Of a stretch of 64,000 bases of DNA, positions 44,909 through 55,421 are shown piece after piece. The position numbers and the translations under genes are program-made. Below the pieces are notes generated by a model, which saw nothing but the letters and a program-made list of their open reading frames with translations, searched no databases and was not told the DNA's origin. Within the stretch, counting starts at the first letter, position 1; each line of letters starts with the position of its first letter. The stretch comes from Deltaproteobacteria bacterium (GTDB lineage: Bacteria > Myxococcota_A > Polyangia > DRWM01 > JAAZOP01), in contig JACRCX010000055.1 in NCBI GenBank assembly GCA_016218815.1, positions 1-64,000 of the forward strand, given 5' to 3'.

Positions 44909-46868
44909 TCAGAGCGGGAATCCGCCGCACTTCTTGATCGCCGCGTCGACCTCGGCCGAGAGTCGGATCGTCTCCGAGAGGGCCGCCACCACCGCCTGGA
45001 AGTGCGTCAGCTCGTCGTTCGACAGCCGGCGGCCCTTCCGATCCGTCAGCCACTTCCGGCAAACCTGGTACCCCCCGACGGTGAATCCCCACACGGCGGG
45101 AGGCACACGGTCGAAGTACTGCTCCTTGTTGATCCAGATGCGGCCTTCCGGCGCGACCTCGCCCGGTTCGGAGTAACGGATGGCGTCGACCCTGCTCTCG
45201 CCCTTCTCCGGATAGCGGGCTATCGCGGGCACGCGATCCCTCATCAGGTGGGTGAGAACGAGACGTCGCCCCAACTCGCAAAGCCGCCGGACCAGCGCCG
45301 GCCGTCGGGTCAGCGGAACGCGGGCGAAGTCCGCCTTCAGGAAGCCCGCGAAGCGAGCCCGGTAGGTCGGCGAATGCAGGATGGCGTAGATGTAGTGGAA
45401 GACGTCCTCCGCCCCGAAGGTCCGCTTCAGGTCGCCGTTCGGACCAGGCTCGAACTTCATGCTCCAGGCGGTCGCGCAGGCGCCCACGAATTCCCGCGAT
45501 AGGTTGGCGGAACGGCCCCGCTTCCCGTTGTGCAAGAGGCTCTGCTGCCGGTGATCCGCGTCGTACAGGTAGAGCGGAAAGAGGAAGTTCACCTCCTTGA
45601 CCGAGACCGAATGCAGGTGAAGCAACTGGTCGGTGCAGAACACGTGTTCCCAGCCACGGCCGATCTCAATGGAGCGCGAAGTTCCCAGGCCCAGGTTGTC
45701 TCCCGCCAGAACGTGCCGCATCACGCGTTCCCGCCGGCGGACGGCGACGTTCCGGTCGAACACGGTCCAGCGCACGTCGAACGGTCGGTAGAGGATCGGA
45801 ACCACCTCGTCGCGCCAGCTTCCGTCGGCCAGTTCCTGCTTCGCCCTGGCGTACTGCCACTGGCTTTGCGAGCACAGCCTGAATAGCCCTCGCGCCTCCG
45901 CCTCGGTGTCCGTGCGGAGCAGCTTCTCCACCTTCTCGGCGGCCTCCTCCCGCATGACGAACCTCCGCGACCTTGCGCCTTCCGCTGGACCGGCGGACGA
46001 AGATCCCGATCGCGACACCTTGCCGGATGTCGAACACGTTCTCCTCCTTGCCGCCGTCGGGAGCGCACTCCTTCTTCTTCGAATTGCCGTGCAGGTCCCC
46101 CTTCCGGTCCCAGAAGCGCTGGTGCACGAGGTCGATGACGCCGAAGAGGAAGGTGCCCGTGCCGACGGCGGGATCGAGAATGAGCACGCGATGGACGTCC
46201 TTCTGGCGTCCGCCGACGCGCGCGGCCATCTTCTCGCTGCTGGCGAGGCCGTCGTCGAGCCCGAACGAGCGCCGGAGGATGAGGTCGACGCTGCGCACGA
46301 TGTACGAGACGACCGGCTCGGGCGTGTAGTACACGCCGCGGGCTTCCCGCATCCGCGGATCGTAGGCGGCAAGGAAGGTCTCGTAGAAGTGGACCACGGG
46401 GTCTTCCCGACCGCTGCGCCGTCCGAAGTCCGACACGATGGCCTGGACGTCGGCTCGCGCCAGCAGCAAGGCCAGGTCGTCGACCACCCAGGCGATGCGG
46501 TCATCCAGCTCCGGCCCGGCGATGTGGCCGAACATCCGCCGCAGGAACGGATTGGTCCGCGGCAGCAGGTAGGCCGCCTCTTCTCGCGTGAAGTGCGTCG
46601 TGCCCGAGTTGCACCGGGCCGCGAACAGCCCGTAGCAGATGGTCTGGGCGCACATGTCCGCGAACTGCTCCTCCGTCATGTCGGAGAGGAGCACCTCCCG
46701 AAACCCGTCCATCTGCTCGCGGAGCGTGCCCCCGCCATCGGCCTCGGCCAGCGCCCGCCCGATGGCGTCCCGGACCAGGCGGGCGCTCGAGGCCATCCGC
46801 CGCGCAAGCTCGCGCGCTCCGGCGACGATCGGAACCTCGGCCGCGCCGCCCTTCGTCCGGTGGCCCAT
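44909..46868 (-). pseudogene. Type ISP-like restriction-modification enzyme, internally deleted and frameshifted
   Basis: Starts at 46868 (GGAGAGAGAG upstream). N-part: MTEEQFADMCAQTICYGLFA, ARGVYYTPEPVVSYIVRSVD, SAM motif I LDPAVGTGTFLFGVIDLVHQ. Normally the family continues for about 200 residues with the catalytic NPPY motif, but here it jumps directly to DLHGNSKKKECAPDGG and FDIRQGVAIGIFVRR, which lie after NPPY. A frameshift near 45960 follows; the other frame continues EKVEKLLRTDTEAEARG, YRPFDVRWTVFDRN, DVFHYIYAILHSPTYRARF, FTVGGYQVCRKWL, as in the C-terminus of Type ISP enzymes. With NPPY absent it cannot methylate DNA; no helicase part is seen. The residual is dead. Confidence 0.8.
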
Positions 46869-47408
46869 CGCTCTCTCTCTCCATCCGCGCTCGCCAGCCA
46901 CGCCCGGCGTTGCGCGCCACGCGTACAGTCCGGCGATTCGGCCCGTCGCGCGACTGTACCACGGGCCGAACGATCCGCATCCCCGGACCAACAACCAAGG
47001 CCCCGAAGGGACTCGACGCCCCCGGCGCCAAGCACCAAAGGAGATGATCGTCCGGCAGCGCGTCTTTCGATTGTGGCGCGCGCGGCCATCATCACGCCGT
47101 GACGCCGTTCCGCCCGCGACGTCGCTGTGGTTGCCGTGCACGGCCCTCCGCGCGTCGCTCGGTTGCGGACCCGCGCATCGTCACGAGCGTCACCACCCCA
47201 CGGAGCCCCGGACGCTGCCGCTCCACCCGTGCTCGCATCTCGGGCCGGGATTTCGGCCGAAGGCGAATTGGGGTCGGATGACCGCGGGATGGTCGGATCG
47301 AGGTTCTGGAGGTTGTGCTCCTTCGCCCCCGGACGACGATCCCCTGCTCTCCCGCGGGCCTGGGCGTTGGCAAGTGGGCGTTGGCGTGGGCGTCGTATGC
47401 CACGGGAC
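46869..47408. other. 540-bp gap without a supported gene
   Basis: No family-like protein in any frame. It holds a copy of GGACCAACAACCAAGG (46985-47000) and a GGGCGTTGG-type repetitive string (about 47362-47392). Probably decayed DNA between the broken restriction enzyme and the next lipoprotein gene. Confidence 0.5.
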
Positions 47409-48977
47409 CTACCGGCGGCTGGCCAGGACGAGCCTGGTGTGTTCCGCACCGTAGTCGTCCGTCAGCGTCTCGGGCCAGGCCACCCGCACCGTACCGTCCG
47501 CCTCGATCAACGCCGCGCTGTCGCCGCCCGCGCAGTAGTACTCGGAGGAGCGGACGAGCGAGTGCTCGAAGCCCGCCGGCGTGCGGGCGAAGTACACGAG
47601 CGACGCGCAGTCTGCGGCCACAATCGCCGACGAGATGCCGATGGCCCCGCCCGCACCGACCGCGATGGCCGCGGCACCCCAAGAAAGGGCCTCGGTCCAG
47701 TCCTCCAGCGGTTCCCAGGCGAACGTCCCGCCCGGTGGCCCGCGCAGGAAGAGGAAGTCGTTTCCCGCGCCGCGCAGGACGAGGCCGGCGCCCTCGCTGT
47801 CGAAGGCCAGGGTGTGCCACAGCGCCTCTCCGGAGATCGACTCGGCCGTCCACGTCCCGCCATCAAGAACGGCGAACCAAAGCGAGCCCTCCGAGTAGAG
47901 GATGCTGGGCCGATCGAGCGCGTCCACGGCGATCGACGCGCGTCCGCTCACCGGCGCGGCCACGGCATTGCTCTGCGTCCACACGCCCGCCTCGCGGACC
48001 GCGTACCGGACTCCCGCGGGAACGGAGGTCACCCACGCAACATGATCTCGTCCGTCCCTCCCCGTGGCGATGCTCGCCCAGCCGCCCAGGCCCGGGGATC
48101 CCGGAGGCCCTTCGCTCAGGAGTTCGGTCGTCCAGACCCCGCCCTCGCGGACGGAGGCGCGGATGCCGCTCGTGTTCGCATGCACCCACGCGAACCGAGG
48201 CTCGTTGTCGGGTCCAAGAGCCATCGTGCCCAACCCGGCGCCCATTTCGACGAACTCGGTCACCCAGCCCGAAGCGGTTCGCTCGGCGAACATCAACCGC
48301 CCGTCCCTTGTGACGTAGCCCGCGCGCAGCCGACCGTCCGAACCGAGAGCCAACTCCGCCATGCCGGGGCTCGCGTCTTCGCCGATGGTCTCCATGCACC
48401 AGTCCCGGTACTCGAACGCGCCGCCTGCCACCGGCTCCCCCTCCAGGGTGCCTTCGCCCCCGAGGCCTACGTCGACCAACGAGGCCTGGAGTATGTCCTG
48501 CATGCACAGCCACCGGTTCGCACGCACAACGACGAGCAGCGTGAGCGCTGTGCCTGCCGGCACGACGAGGCCGGGCGTGGCCAGAAGCGTCGGGGACTCG
48601 TCGAACACGCCGTAAATCTCGCTCACGTAGCCTTCCTCGTCGTCGAACCGGCCGTTGCCATTCGGGTCCTCCGCAAGCTCGACGCCTTCCAGCGCTGTCC
48701 CGAGATCGGCGGTTCCCGACAGCGTCACGGCGATGTAGCTCACGGCGATGTCCTCGCCCGCGTCGGCCGCGAGCTGGAATTGCAGGACTGCGCGTTCCCG
48801 TCCGCGCGGATCCGAGAGCCCGTCCGGCTGCAGAAGGCCGGCCGGCGTGTTCGTCCCGACCGACAATGTCAGGACGGGACCGTCGTTCCCGGGATTCCCG
48901 TCTCCCGTTCCGCAGCCTCCCGCCAGCACCAGGGTCGCCGAAGCCACCGTCGCGAACAGACGGTGCAAACGACTCAT
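47409..48977 (-). CDS. propeller-like secreted lipoprotein
   Basis: 522 aa. AAGGAGGACGGAGG before the ATG at 48977; lipobox LVLAGGC. N-terminal beta-sandwich-like region (VLTLSVGTNTPAGLLQPDG, FDDEEGYVSEIYGVFD, about 30-180), then about six repeats of the form (L)ALGxDGRLRAGYVTRDGRLM / W.TE (LALGSDGRLRAGYVTRDGRL, IATGRDGRDHVAWVTSVPAG, IAVDALDRPSILYSEGSLWF), which look like blades of a BNR/Asp-box-like propeller. Function unknown; likely surface-exposed. Monocistronic. Confidence 0.75.
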   Translation of the reverse strand: MSRLHRLFATVASATLVLAGGCGTGDGNPGNDGPVLTLSVGTNTPAGLLQPDGLSDPRGRERAVLQFQLAADAGEDIAVSYIAVTLSGTADLGTALEGVELAEDPNGNGRFDDEEGYVSEIYGVFDESPTLLATPGLVVPAGTALTLLVVVRANRWLCMQDILQASLVDVGLGGEGTLEGEPVAGGAFEYRDWCMETIGEDASPGMAELALGSDGRLRAGYVTRDGRLMFAERTASGWVTEFVEMGAGLGTMALGPDNEPRFAWVHANTSGIRASVREGGVWTTELLSEGPPGSPGLGGWASIATGRDGRDHVAWVTSVPAGVRYAVREAGVWTQSNAVAAPVSGRASIAVDALDRPSILYSEGSLWFAVLDGGTWTAESISGEALWHTLAFDSEGAGLVLRGAGNDFLFLRGPPGGTFAWEPLEDWTEALSWGAAAIAVGAGGAIGISSAIVAADCASLVYFARTPAGFEHSLVRSSEYYCAGGDSAALIEADGTVRVAWPETLTDDYGAEHTRLVLASRR

Positions 48978-49536
48978 CCTCCGTCCTCCTTGCCCGAAGT
49001 CCGTCACGGGTCGCCACCGAGGAGCAGCCCGCAAGGGCTCTGGAACGATCCGCGTTCAGGAGCCGGCGGCGGTCTTCTCGGAAACCGCCCGCCGAGGGAA
49101 GTTCGTGCGAGCATGTCCCGTCCTCGAACCTGCACTGGAAGCAATCGCGGGGAAGTGCGACTTCGCGCCCTTCTCGCGCCCGGGTTGTCGGCGCCGGGTT
49201 TCCGCGGCGCGCGATCGAAACCAGCTCTTCTCGACGATCGTCTCCAGCCTCCGAACAGGATGTGCACGCAGGGACGAGCCGGCCGCCGCCCGAGTGGTCC
49301 CTGGTGCCATCGGCCCTTCATCAGCCTCGGTTTCTATCAGCCGTCCAATTCTAGAGCAACCATGATCGAACGCTCAGCCGGTCGTCGGGAACCGGACCGG
49401 GGGGCGTCGCCGCGCCTCGCGGACTGCAAGTGATCGTCCCGCAACGCGTCCCGTAGACGCTCCCGCCGTCCGAATGATTACCCTGAGCCTCGCGAGGTGG
49501 TAGGGAAGGGAACGGAGCAGGAGTCGGAGGAACACG
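48978..49536. other. 559-bp gap before treS
   Basis: Between divergent genes. No supported coding sequence, RNA gene or clear repeat; GC is somewhat lower than in neighbouring genes. It should hold the promoters of both flanking genes, but no -35/-10 pair stands out. Confidence 0.4.
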
Positions 49537-52500
49537 ATGCCGACCCGGCGGCGCGAGGACATCGGGGAACGGGCGCGGCTCGACGACGATCCGCTGTGGT
49601 ACAAGGACGCCGTCGTCTACGAGCTGCACGTCCGGGCGTTCCAGGACAGCGACGGCGACGGCGTCGGCGATTTCCGCGGGCTCACGTCCAGGCTCGACTA
49701 CCTCCAGCAGCTTGGAGCGACGGCACTGTGGCTGCTGCCGTTCTACCCCTCCCCGCTGCGCGACGACGGGTACGACATCGCCGACTACCAGGACGTCCAC
49801 CCGTCCTGCGGCACGCTCGCCGACTTCCGGACGTTCCTGCGCGAGGCGCACCGCCGGGGCATCCGCGTCATCACGGAGCTGGTGATCAACCACACCTCCG
49901 ATCGCCATCCCTGGTTCCAACGGGCACGCCGGGCGCCGCCCGGCAGCAGCCACCGGGACTTCTACGTCTGGAGCGATCGGCCCGACCGCTACCCCGAGGC
50001 CCGCGTCATCTTCCAGGACTTCGAGGCGTCGAACTGGACGTGGGATCCGGTCGCGGGGGCCTACTACTGGCACCGCTTCTACGCCCACCAGCCGGACCTC
50101 AACTTCGACAACCCCGCCGTCCATCGCGCGATCCTCCAGGCCATGCGCTTCTGGCTCGACCTGGGCGTCGACGGCTTGCGGCTGGACGCCGTGCCGTACC
50201 TCTACGAACGCGAGGGGACGAGCTGCGAGAACCTGCCCCAGACGCACCAGGCCCTGAAGGCGCTGCGCCGGCGGGTGGACGAACGTCACCACAACCGGAT
50301 GCTCCTGGCCGAGGCAAACCAGTGGCCGGAGGACGCGGTGAGCTACTTCGGGCAGGGCGACGAATGCCACATGGCGTTCCACTTCCCCCTGATGCCGCGG
50401 ATGTTCATGGCGCTGCGCATGGAGGACCGCTTCCCCATCGTCGACATCCTGTCGCAGACGCCGCCCATTCCGGAGACCTGCCAGTGGGCGCTGTTCCTGC
50501 GCAACCACGACGAGCTGACGCTGGAGATGGTGACCGACGAGGAGCGCGACTACATGGTGCGGGTCTACGCCCACGACCCGCAGGCGCGCCTGAACCTCGG
50601 CATCCGCCGCCGCCTCCTGCCCCTGCTCGGCCGGGGCTGGCGCAAGTACGAGCTGATGAACGCGCTCCTGCTCTCCCTCCCCGGCACGCCCGTCATCTAC
50701 TACGGCGACGAAATCGGGATGGGCGACAACATCTACCTCGGCGACCGCAACGGCGTGCGCACCCCGATGCAGTGGAACGCCGACCGCAACGCGGGCTTCT
50801 CCCAGGCCCCCGCTCAGAAACTGTTCCTGCCGGTGATCGTCGACCCCGAATACCACTACGAGGCGGTCAACGTGGAGACGCAGCTCCACAACCCCAGCTC
50901 GCCGCTGTGGTTCACCCGCCGGCTCCTCGCGCTGCGCCGGCGACATCGCGCCTTCGGCCGCGGCACCCTGGAGTTCTGCCACCCCTCCAACCACCGGGTC
51001 CTGGCCTTCGTCCGGCGGTACCAGGACGAGCGGATCCTCGTGGTGGCCAATCTCTCGCGCTTCTCCCAGTTCGTCGAGCTGGACCTCTCGGCGTTCGCGG
51101 GCCTGGTCCCGGTCGAGCTGTTCGGACGGACGGAGTTCCCGCCCATCCGCGGCAAGCCGTACCCGCTGACGCTCGGCCCGCATTCCTTCTTCTGGTTCGA
51201 GCTGACCCAGCGCCGCCCGGAGGCAGACGAGCCCGCCGGCGCGGCACAGGTCTGCGCCGAGCTGCCGGTCCTGGTCGCGGACGGCCCGTGGGACCGCCTG
51301 CTGCGCCGGGAATCACTCCCCACGCTCGAACGGCTGCTCCCGGACTTCCTCGCCGCCCAGGAGTGGTTCGGCGGACGGTCGCGGCCGATCCAGACGACGA
51401 CCGTCGTGGAGACGATCCTCTTCGCCGACCTCGACCCCCCGGCATACCTGCTCGCGGTCCGCGTGGAGTACGCCGCGGGAGATCCCGAGACCTACGCGCT
51501 GCCCTTGGGCTTCGCCGCGGGAAGGACGGCCGAGCGGATCGCGCGTGAATCGCCCCGCGCCGTGCTGGCGCGCGTCCGGGCCGACCTCGCGGGCATCCTC
51601 TTCGATGCCCTGACCGTCCCCCGCCTCGGCCAGCCGATCCTGGAGGCGATCGCCCATCGCCGTCGGGTCCGCGCCGGGAAGGGCGAGCTGCTCGCGCGGC
51701 CGATCGGCCCGTTCCGCGAGGCGGCGGGCGACCACGCCGGCCTCGTCGAACCGTGCCCGCTGCGCGGCCACCCGCGCAACACCTTGCTGGTGTACTCCGA
51801 TCGCCTGGTCCTCAAGGTCTTCCGGCGGGTCGAGGAGGGCGTGAACCCGGAGCTGGAGCTCGGGACCTTCCTCACCGAGAAAGCCCGGTTTCCGTACGTC
51901 GCCCCCGTCCTCGGTGCGCTCGAATACCACCGCGCCAAGAGGGAGCCGGCCACCCTGGCCGTCTTGCACGGCTTCGTCCCCAACCAGGGCGACGCCTGGA
52001 CCCTCGCCCGGCACAACCTCGGGCAGTACTACGAGCGCGTGGCCGCGCGGCCCGCCGGCGCCGACCCGGCCGACTGCCGCCTTGCCTCGCCCCTCGAGCT
52101 GGCCGGCGCCGAACCGCCCGCCTCCGCCAGGGACCTTGTCGGCACCGACCTCGCCGTGGCCGAGCTGCTGGGGCGTCGGACGGCCGAGCTGCACGGCGCG
52201 CTGGCCGGTGACGCCAGCGATCCCGCGTTCGCACCCCAGCCGTTCTCCACCCTGTACCAGCGCTCGCTCTACGAATCGATGCGCCAGACGGCGGCGCGCG
52301 CCCTCGAGCTGCTGGGGGCAAGGCGCGAGGCGCTGCCGGCCGAGGCGCGCGAGCGGGCCGAGCGGCTGCTCGCGCTTCGCGCGCGGCTGGACGAGCGTTT
52401 CCGCGCGTTGCTGGGACGCAAGCTCGGCGGCGCGCGCATCCGCATCCACGGCAGCCTGCGCCTGGACCAGGCGCTGTACACCGGCCGCGACTTCGTGTTC

Positions 52501-52902
52501 GTGGGCCTCGAGGGCGACCCGGGGGTTCCGGTGTCGGTGCGCCGGCTCAAGCGCTCTCCCCTGCGCGACGTCGTGGGCCTGCTGCGCTCGTTCGACTACG
52601 CCGCGTTCGCGCCGCTCGTCGGCGAGCCGGGCAGTGCGCTGCTCCACGCGCAGGCCGCGGCGCTCGACCCCTGGGCGCGCTGCTGGTCGATCTGGACCGG
52701 CGCCACGTTCCTGCGCAGCTACCTGGAGGCGGCGAGCCGCTTCTCGTACCTGCCCGCCGGTCGGGACGACCTTGCCCTCCTGCTCGACACGCTGCTGCTG
52801 GACAAGACCCTGCGCGAGCTGTCCGCCGAGCTGAACGAGCGGCCGGCGTGGGTCGGCGTGCCGCTGCGCGCCGCCCTGCGCGCGCTGGGCGAGGACCACT
52901 GA
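49537..52902 (+). CDS. treS: trehalose synthase (TreS) - maltokinase-like fusion
   Basis: 1121 aa; GGAGGAACACG before the ATG. Residues 1-560 are a GH13 enzyme that interconverts maltose and trehalose: [32 protein letters not shown], nucleophile D217 in [13 protein letters not shown], acid/base E259 in LLAEANQWP, and D325 in RNHDELTLE. Residues about 600-1121 are a maltokinase (Pep2/Mak)-like domain, as in other fused TreS. However, the kinase signature HGDxHxxQ reads HGSLRLDQ (971-978) and the DFEGEP metal site reads GLEGDP (990-995), so phosphorylation of maltose is doubtful. Convergent with the OtsB-OtsA gene, 6 nt between stops. Confidence 0.92.
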   Translation: MPTRRREDIGERARLDDDPLWYKDAVVYELHVRAFQDSDGDGVGDFRGLTSRLDYLQQLGATALWLLPFYPSPLRDDGYDIADYQDVHPSCGTLADFRTFLREAHRRGIRVITELVINHTSDRHPWFQRARRAPPGSSHRDFYVWSDRPDRYPEARVIFQDFEASNWTWDPVAGAYYWHRFYAHQPDLNFDNPAVHRAILQAMRFWLDLGVDGLRLDAVPYLYEREGTSCENLPQTHQALKALRRRVDERHHNRMLLAEANQWPEDAVSYFGQGDECHMAFHFPLMPRMFMALRMEDRFPIVDILSQTPPIPETCQWALFLRNHDELTLEMVTDEERDYMVRVYAHDPQARLNLGIRRRLLPLLGRGWRKYELMNALLLSLPGTPVIYYGDEIGMGDNIYLGDRNGVRTPMQWNADRNAGFSQAPAQKLFLPVIVDPEYHYEAVNVETQLHNPSSPLWFTRRLLALRRRHRAFGRGTLEFCHPSNHRVLAFVRRYQDERILVVANLSRFSQFVELDLSAFAGLVPVELFGRTEFPPIRGKPYPLTLGPHSFFWFELTQRRPEADEPAGAAQVCAELPVLVADGPWDRLLRRESLPTLERLLPDFLAAQEWFGGRSRPIQTTTVVETILFADLDPPAYLLAVRVEYAAGDPETYALPLGFAAGRTAERIARESPRAVLARVRADLAGILFDALTVPRLGQPILEAIAHRRRVRAGKGELLARPIGPFREAAGDHAGLVEPCPLRGHPRNTLLVYSDRLVLKVFRRVEEGVNPELELGTFLTEKARFPYVAPVLGALEYHRAKREPATLAVLHGFVPNQGDAWTLARHNLGQYYERVAARPAGADPADCRLASPLELAGAEPPASARDLVGTDLAVAELLGRRTAELHGALAGDASDPAFAPQPFSTLYQRSLYESMRQTAARALELLGARREALPAEARERAERLLALRARLDERFRALLGRKLGGARIRIHGSLRLDQALYTGRDFVFVGLEGDPGVPVSVRRLKRSPLRDVVGLLRSFDYAAFAPLVGEPGSALLHAQAAALDPWARCWSIWTGATFLRSYLEAASRFSYLPAGRDDLALLLDTLLLDKTLRELSAELNERPAWVGVPLRAALRALGEDH

Positions 52903-52908
52903 GCCCCG

Positions 52909-55149
52909 TCAGCCGTCGGTGCGGCACGCCTCGAGCGCGCAGATGAAGTCCCGCGCCCAGCTGATCGCATTCGATCGCTCGACGACCCGCGCCAGACGCC
53001 CGTGCCGCTCGACCCGCTCCTCGCGCGGCATCCGCAAGGCCCGGTCCAGGTCCCCGGCCATGCCCCCGACGTGCCACGGGTTGGTCAGCACGGCGTCGCG
53101 CAGCTCGACCGCGGCGCCCGCAAAGCGCGACAACAGGAGCACCCCCGGATCCGCAGGGTCCTGCGCCGCGACGTACTCCTTGGCCACCAGGTTCATGCCG
53201 TCACGCAGCGGCGTCACGTAGCCGACGTGCGCGGCCCGGTACAGCCGGGCAAGCTGGTGCGGCCGGTAGGAACGGTACTGGTAGCGCACGGGGATCCAGC
53301 GGCCGTCGCTGAAGTCGCCGTTGATGCGGCTCACCGCCAGCTCGACCAGCTTGCGCTGCTCGGCGTACTCCGGCACGTCCTCGCGCGAAGGCACGGAGAC
53401 CTGCACCAGGCACGCGCGGCCGCGCCACTCGGGGTACCGCTCGAGCAGCCGGCCGAAGGCGTGGAGGCGCTCGGGAATCCCCTTCGTGTAGTCCAGGCGA
53501 TCGACGCCGAGCACGAGGCGGGCCGGTGCGATGGCGCCGAACAGCTCCTCGATGTCGTCGGGCTCGTCCGGCTCGGGCGCGTCCTGGAAACTCTCGGGGA
53601 TGATCCCGATCGGGAACGACCCCACGCGCACGCGGTGGCCGCGATGGACCAGCTCCCCGCCCACGACGTCCGAGGGGATCAGCCGGCCGGCGCATTGCAG
53701 GAAGTTCTCGGCGTAGCCCGGAGTGTGGAAGCCCAGCAGATCGAAGTCGAGCATGCCGTCCAGGAGCTGCTCCGCCCACGGCACCAGATCGAACACGTCG
53801 GGGCCGGGGAACGGCACGTGCAGGAACAGGCCCACGGGTCCGCGATGGCCGAGGCGACGCAGTCCGCGCGCGACGAGCAGCAGGTGGTAGTCGTGCACCC
53901 AGATCGGCGTATCCGCGCCGACCAGCTCGAAGGCGGCCGCGGCGAATGCCTGGTTCGCGCGCCGGTACGCCTCCCAGTCCTCGTCGAAGAACTGCACCCG
54001 GGACGGGAACGTGTGCAACAGCGGCCAGAGCACCCGGTTGCAGAAGCCGTTGTAGTAGCGGTCGTGCCACTCCCGCGGGAAATCGACCCAGGCCATCGCC
54101 GGACGGGATTCCTCGTCCAGACGGACGGCGCCCGGGGAGCCGCCTTCGGCGTCGCGACCGCTCCAGCCGAGCCACAGGCCGCGGCGAGCGGCCAGCGCGG
54201 GCTCCAGCGCGGCGACCAGGCCGCCGACGTTGCGCCGCCGCTCGTCGCGCGGCAGCGTGGGAGAGCGCAGGTTGGGCAGACGGTTGGAGACGGCCAGCAG
54301 GTCGAACCGCGAGGGGCGGCAGTCATCCACGCAGGGGGCCTGCCGCAGGGACACCGGCAGCGCGGCGGGCGGCGGCTCCGCGCCGCCGCGCACCGCCGCC
54401 AGCCAGGCCAGGAACGCGACCGCCTCGGCGGGGCCCACTAGGCTCCACCGCGCCTCCGTCTCGCGCCCGGCCCCGGGCCCCACCCGCACCGCCTCGTCGG
54501 CCAGTCCCAGCGCGCCGAACGTGTCCTCGTCCGTGACGTCGTCGCCCAGGGCCACGATGCGCAGATCGGCGGCGGCGCGCCGACGCAGCCAATCGACAGC
54601 CAGCGACTTGCGCATCCACGACGGCCGGACCTCGATCACCTCCGCCCCGTCCAGCCGCGAGTGGCCGGGATGCGCCGCCAGCCACGGCCCCAGAACCGCC
54701 TCGACGTCCCCGCGCCAGGCCGCCTTCCCTGGGGCCGCGACCGCCCGCGCGTGGATGGCCAGCGCATGATCCTTGCGCTCGACGAGCGATCCGGGATGGC
54801 CCGCCGCGACGGACTCCAGTGCGCTCGCCAGCTCGTCGATGCCCGACGGCGTCACGACGTCCGCGCTCGGCTGCCAGCCCGACCGATCGCGGCGCCACCC
54901 GCCGTGCTCGGCGAACAGGCAGGTCCGCTCGGAGCCCGCGAACATCGCGTCCAGGTCCGCGCGCCCGCGGCCGCTGGCCACGACGAGGATCACTCCGGGC
55001 ATCGCCGCCAGGCCGTCGAGCTGCTCCAGCAGCTCGGGCCCGGGCCGCGCCTCGGCCGGCGTCGGCGCGAACGGCACCAGCGTCCCATCGAGATCGAGGA
55101 CGATCCCCAGGGGAGAGTGCCGCGCGAGCTGAAGCCAGTGATCCCGCAT
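52909..55149 (-). CDS. otsB-otsA: trehalose-6-phosphate phosphatase (OtsB) - synthase (OtsA) fusion
   Basis: 746 aa. Residues 1-240 are a HAD phosphatase: LDLDGTLVPFAPTPAEARPG, VVASGRGRADLD, LGDDVTDEDTFGALG. Residues about 255-746 are a GT20 trehalose-6-phosphate synthase: LLAVSNRLPN, RRRNVGGLVAALEPAL, WVHDYHLLLVARGL, LFLHVPFPGPDVF, GVDRLDYTKGIPERLHAFGR, TPLRDGMNLVAKEYVAAQ. Both active sites look intact, so one polypeptide makes trehalose from UDP-glucose and glucose-6-phosphate. The usual fused order in eukaryotes and several bacteria is OtsA then OtsB; here it is reversed. With TreS it gives two trehalose routes side by side. Confidence 0.92.
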   Translation of the reverse strand: MRDHWLQLARHSPLGIVLDLDGTLVPFAPTPAEARPGPELLEQLDGLAAMPGVILVVASGRGRADLDAMFAGSERTCLFAEHGGWRRDRSGWQPSADVVTPSGIDELASALESVAAGHPGSLVERKDHALAIHARAVAAPGKAAWRGDVEAVLGPWLAAHPGHSRLDGAEVIEVRPSWMRKSLAVDWLRRRAAADLRIVALGDDVTDEDTFGALGLADEAVRVGPGAGRETEARWSLVGPAEAVAFLAWLAAVRGGAEPPPAALPVSLRQAPCVDDCRPSRFDLLAVSNRLPNLRSPTLPRDERRRNVGGLVAALEPALAARRGLWLGWSGRDAEGGSPGAVRLDEESRPAMAWVDFPREWHDRYYNGFCNRVLWPLLHTFPSRVQFFDEDWEAYRRANQAFAAAAFELVGADTPIWVHDYHLLLVARGLRRLGHRGPVGLFLHVPFPGPDVFDLVPWAEQLLDGMLDFDLLGFHTPGYAENFLQCAGRLIPSDVVGGELVHRGHRVRVGSFPIGIIPESFQDAPEPDEPDDIEELFGAIAPARLVLGVDRLDYTKGIPERLHAFGRLLERYPEWRGRACLVQVSVPSREDVPEYAEQRKLVELAVSRINGDFSDGRWIPVRYQYRSYRPHQLARLYRAAHVGYVTPLRDGMNLVAKEYVAAQDPADPGVLLLSRFAGAAVELRDAVLTNPWHVGGMAGDLDRALRMPREERVERHGRLARVVERSNAISWARDFICALEACRTDG

Positions 55150-55158
55150 CGCCCCCCG

Positions 55159-55187
55159 AACCTTGCGGATGCCGGCGACGAAGTCAA
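55159..55187 (-). promoter_or_regulatory. possible promoter of otsB-otsA
   Basis: -35 TTGACT (55187-55182), 17-bp spacer, poor -10 AAGGTT (55164-55159), 9 nt before the ATG. Confidence 0.3.
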
Positions 55188-55421
55188 CCCACCGCCGCCC
55201 CAGGGAATTCCACGGTTGCCGGTGCCCGGCGGCCGGTCCCGTCCGGCGCGGAACTGCTGGAACGTGCAGGTGAATCGGGAATTCGCGGGAGCGCGGGAAT
55301 GAATGCCGTCGAGCCGCGGTTGGTGACGCCGGGGTGCGGGGACGGTCGGGAACCCGAACGTCCTTCCCGGTCGTCGCGATTCCCGGTGATGGGTGCCGCG
55401 GGCGTTCAAGGAGGATCGACC

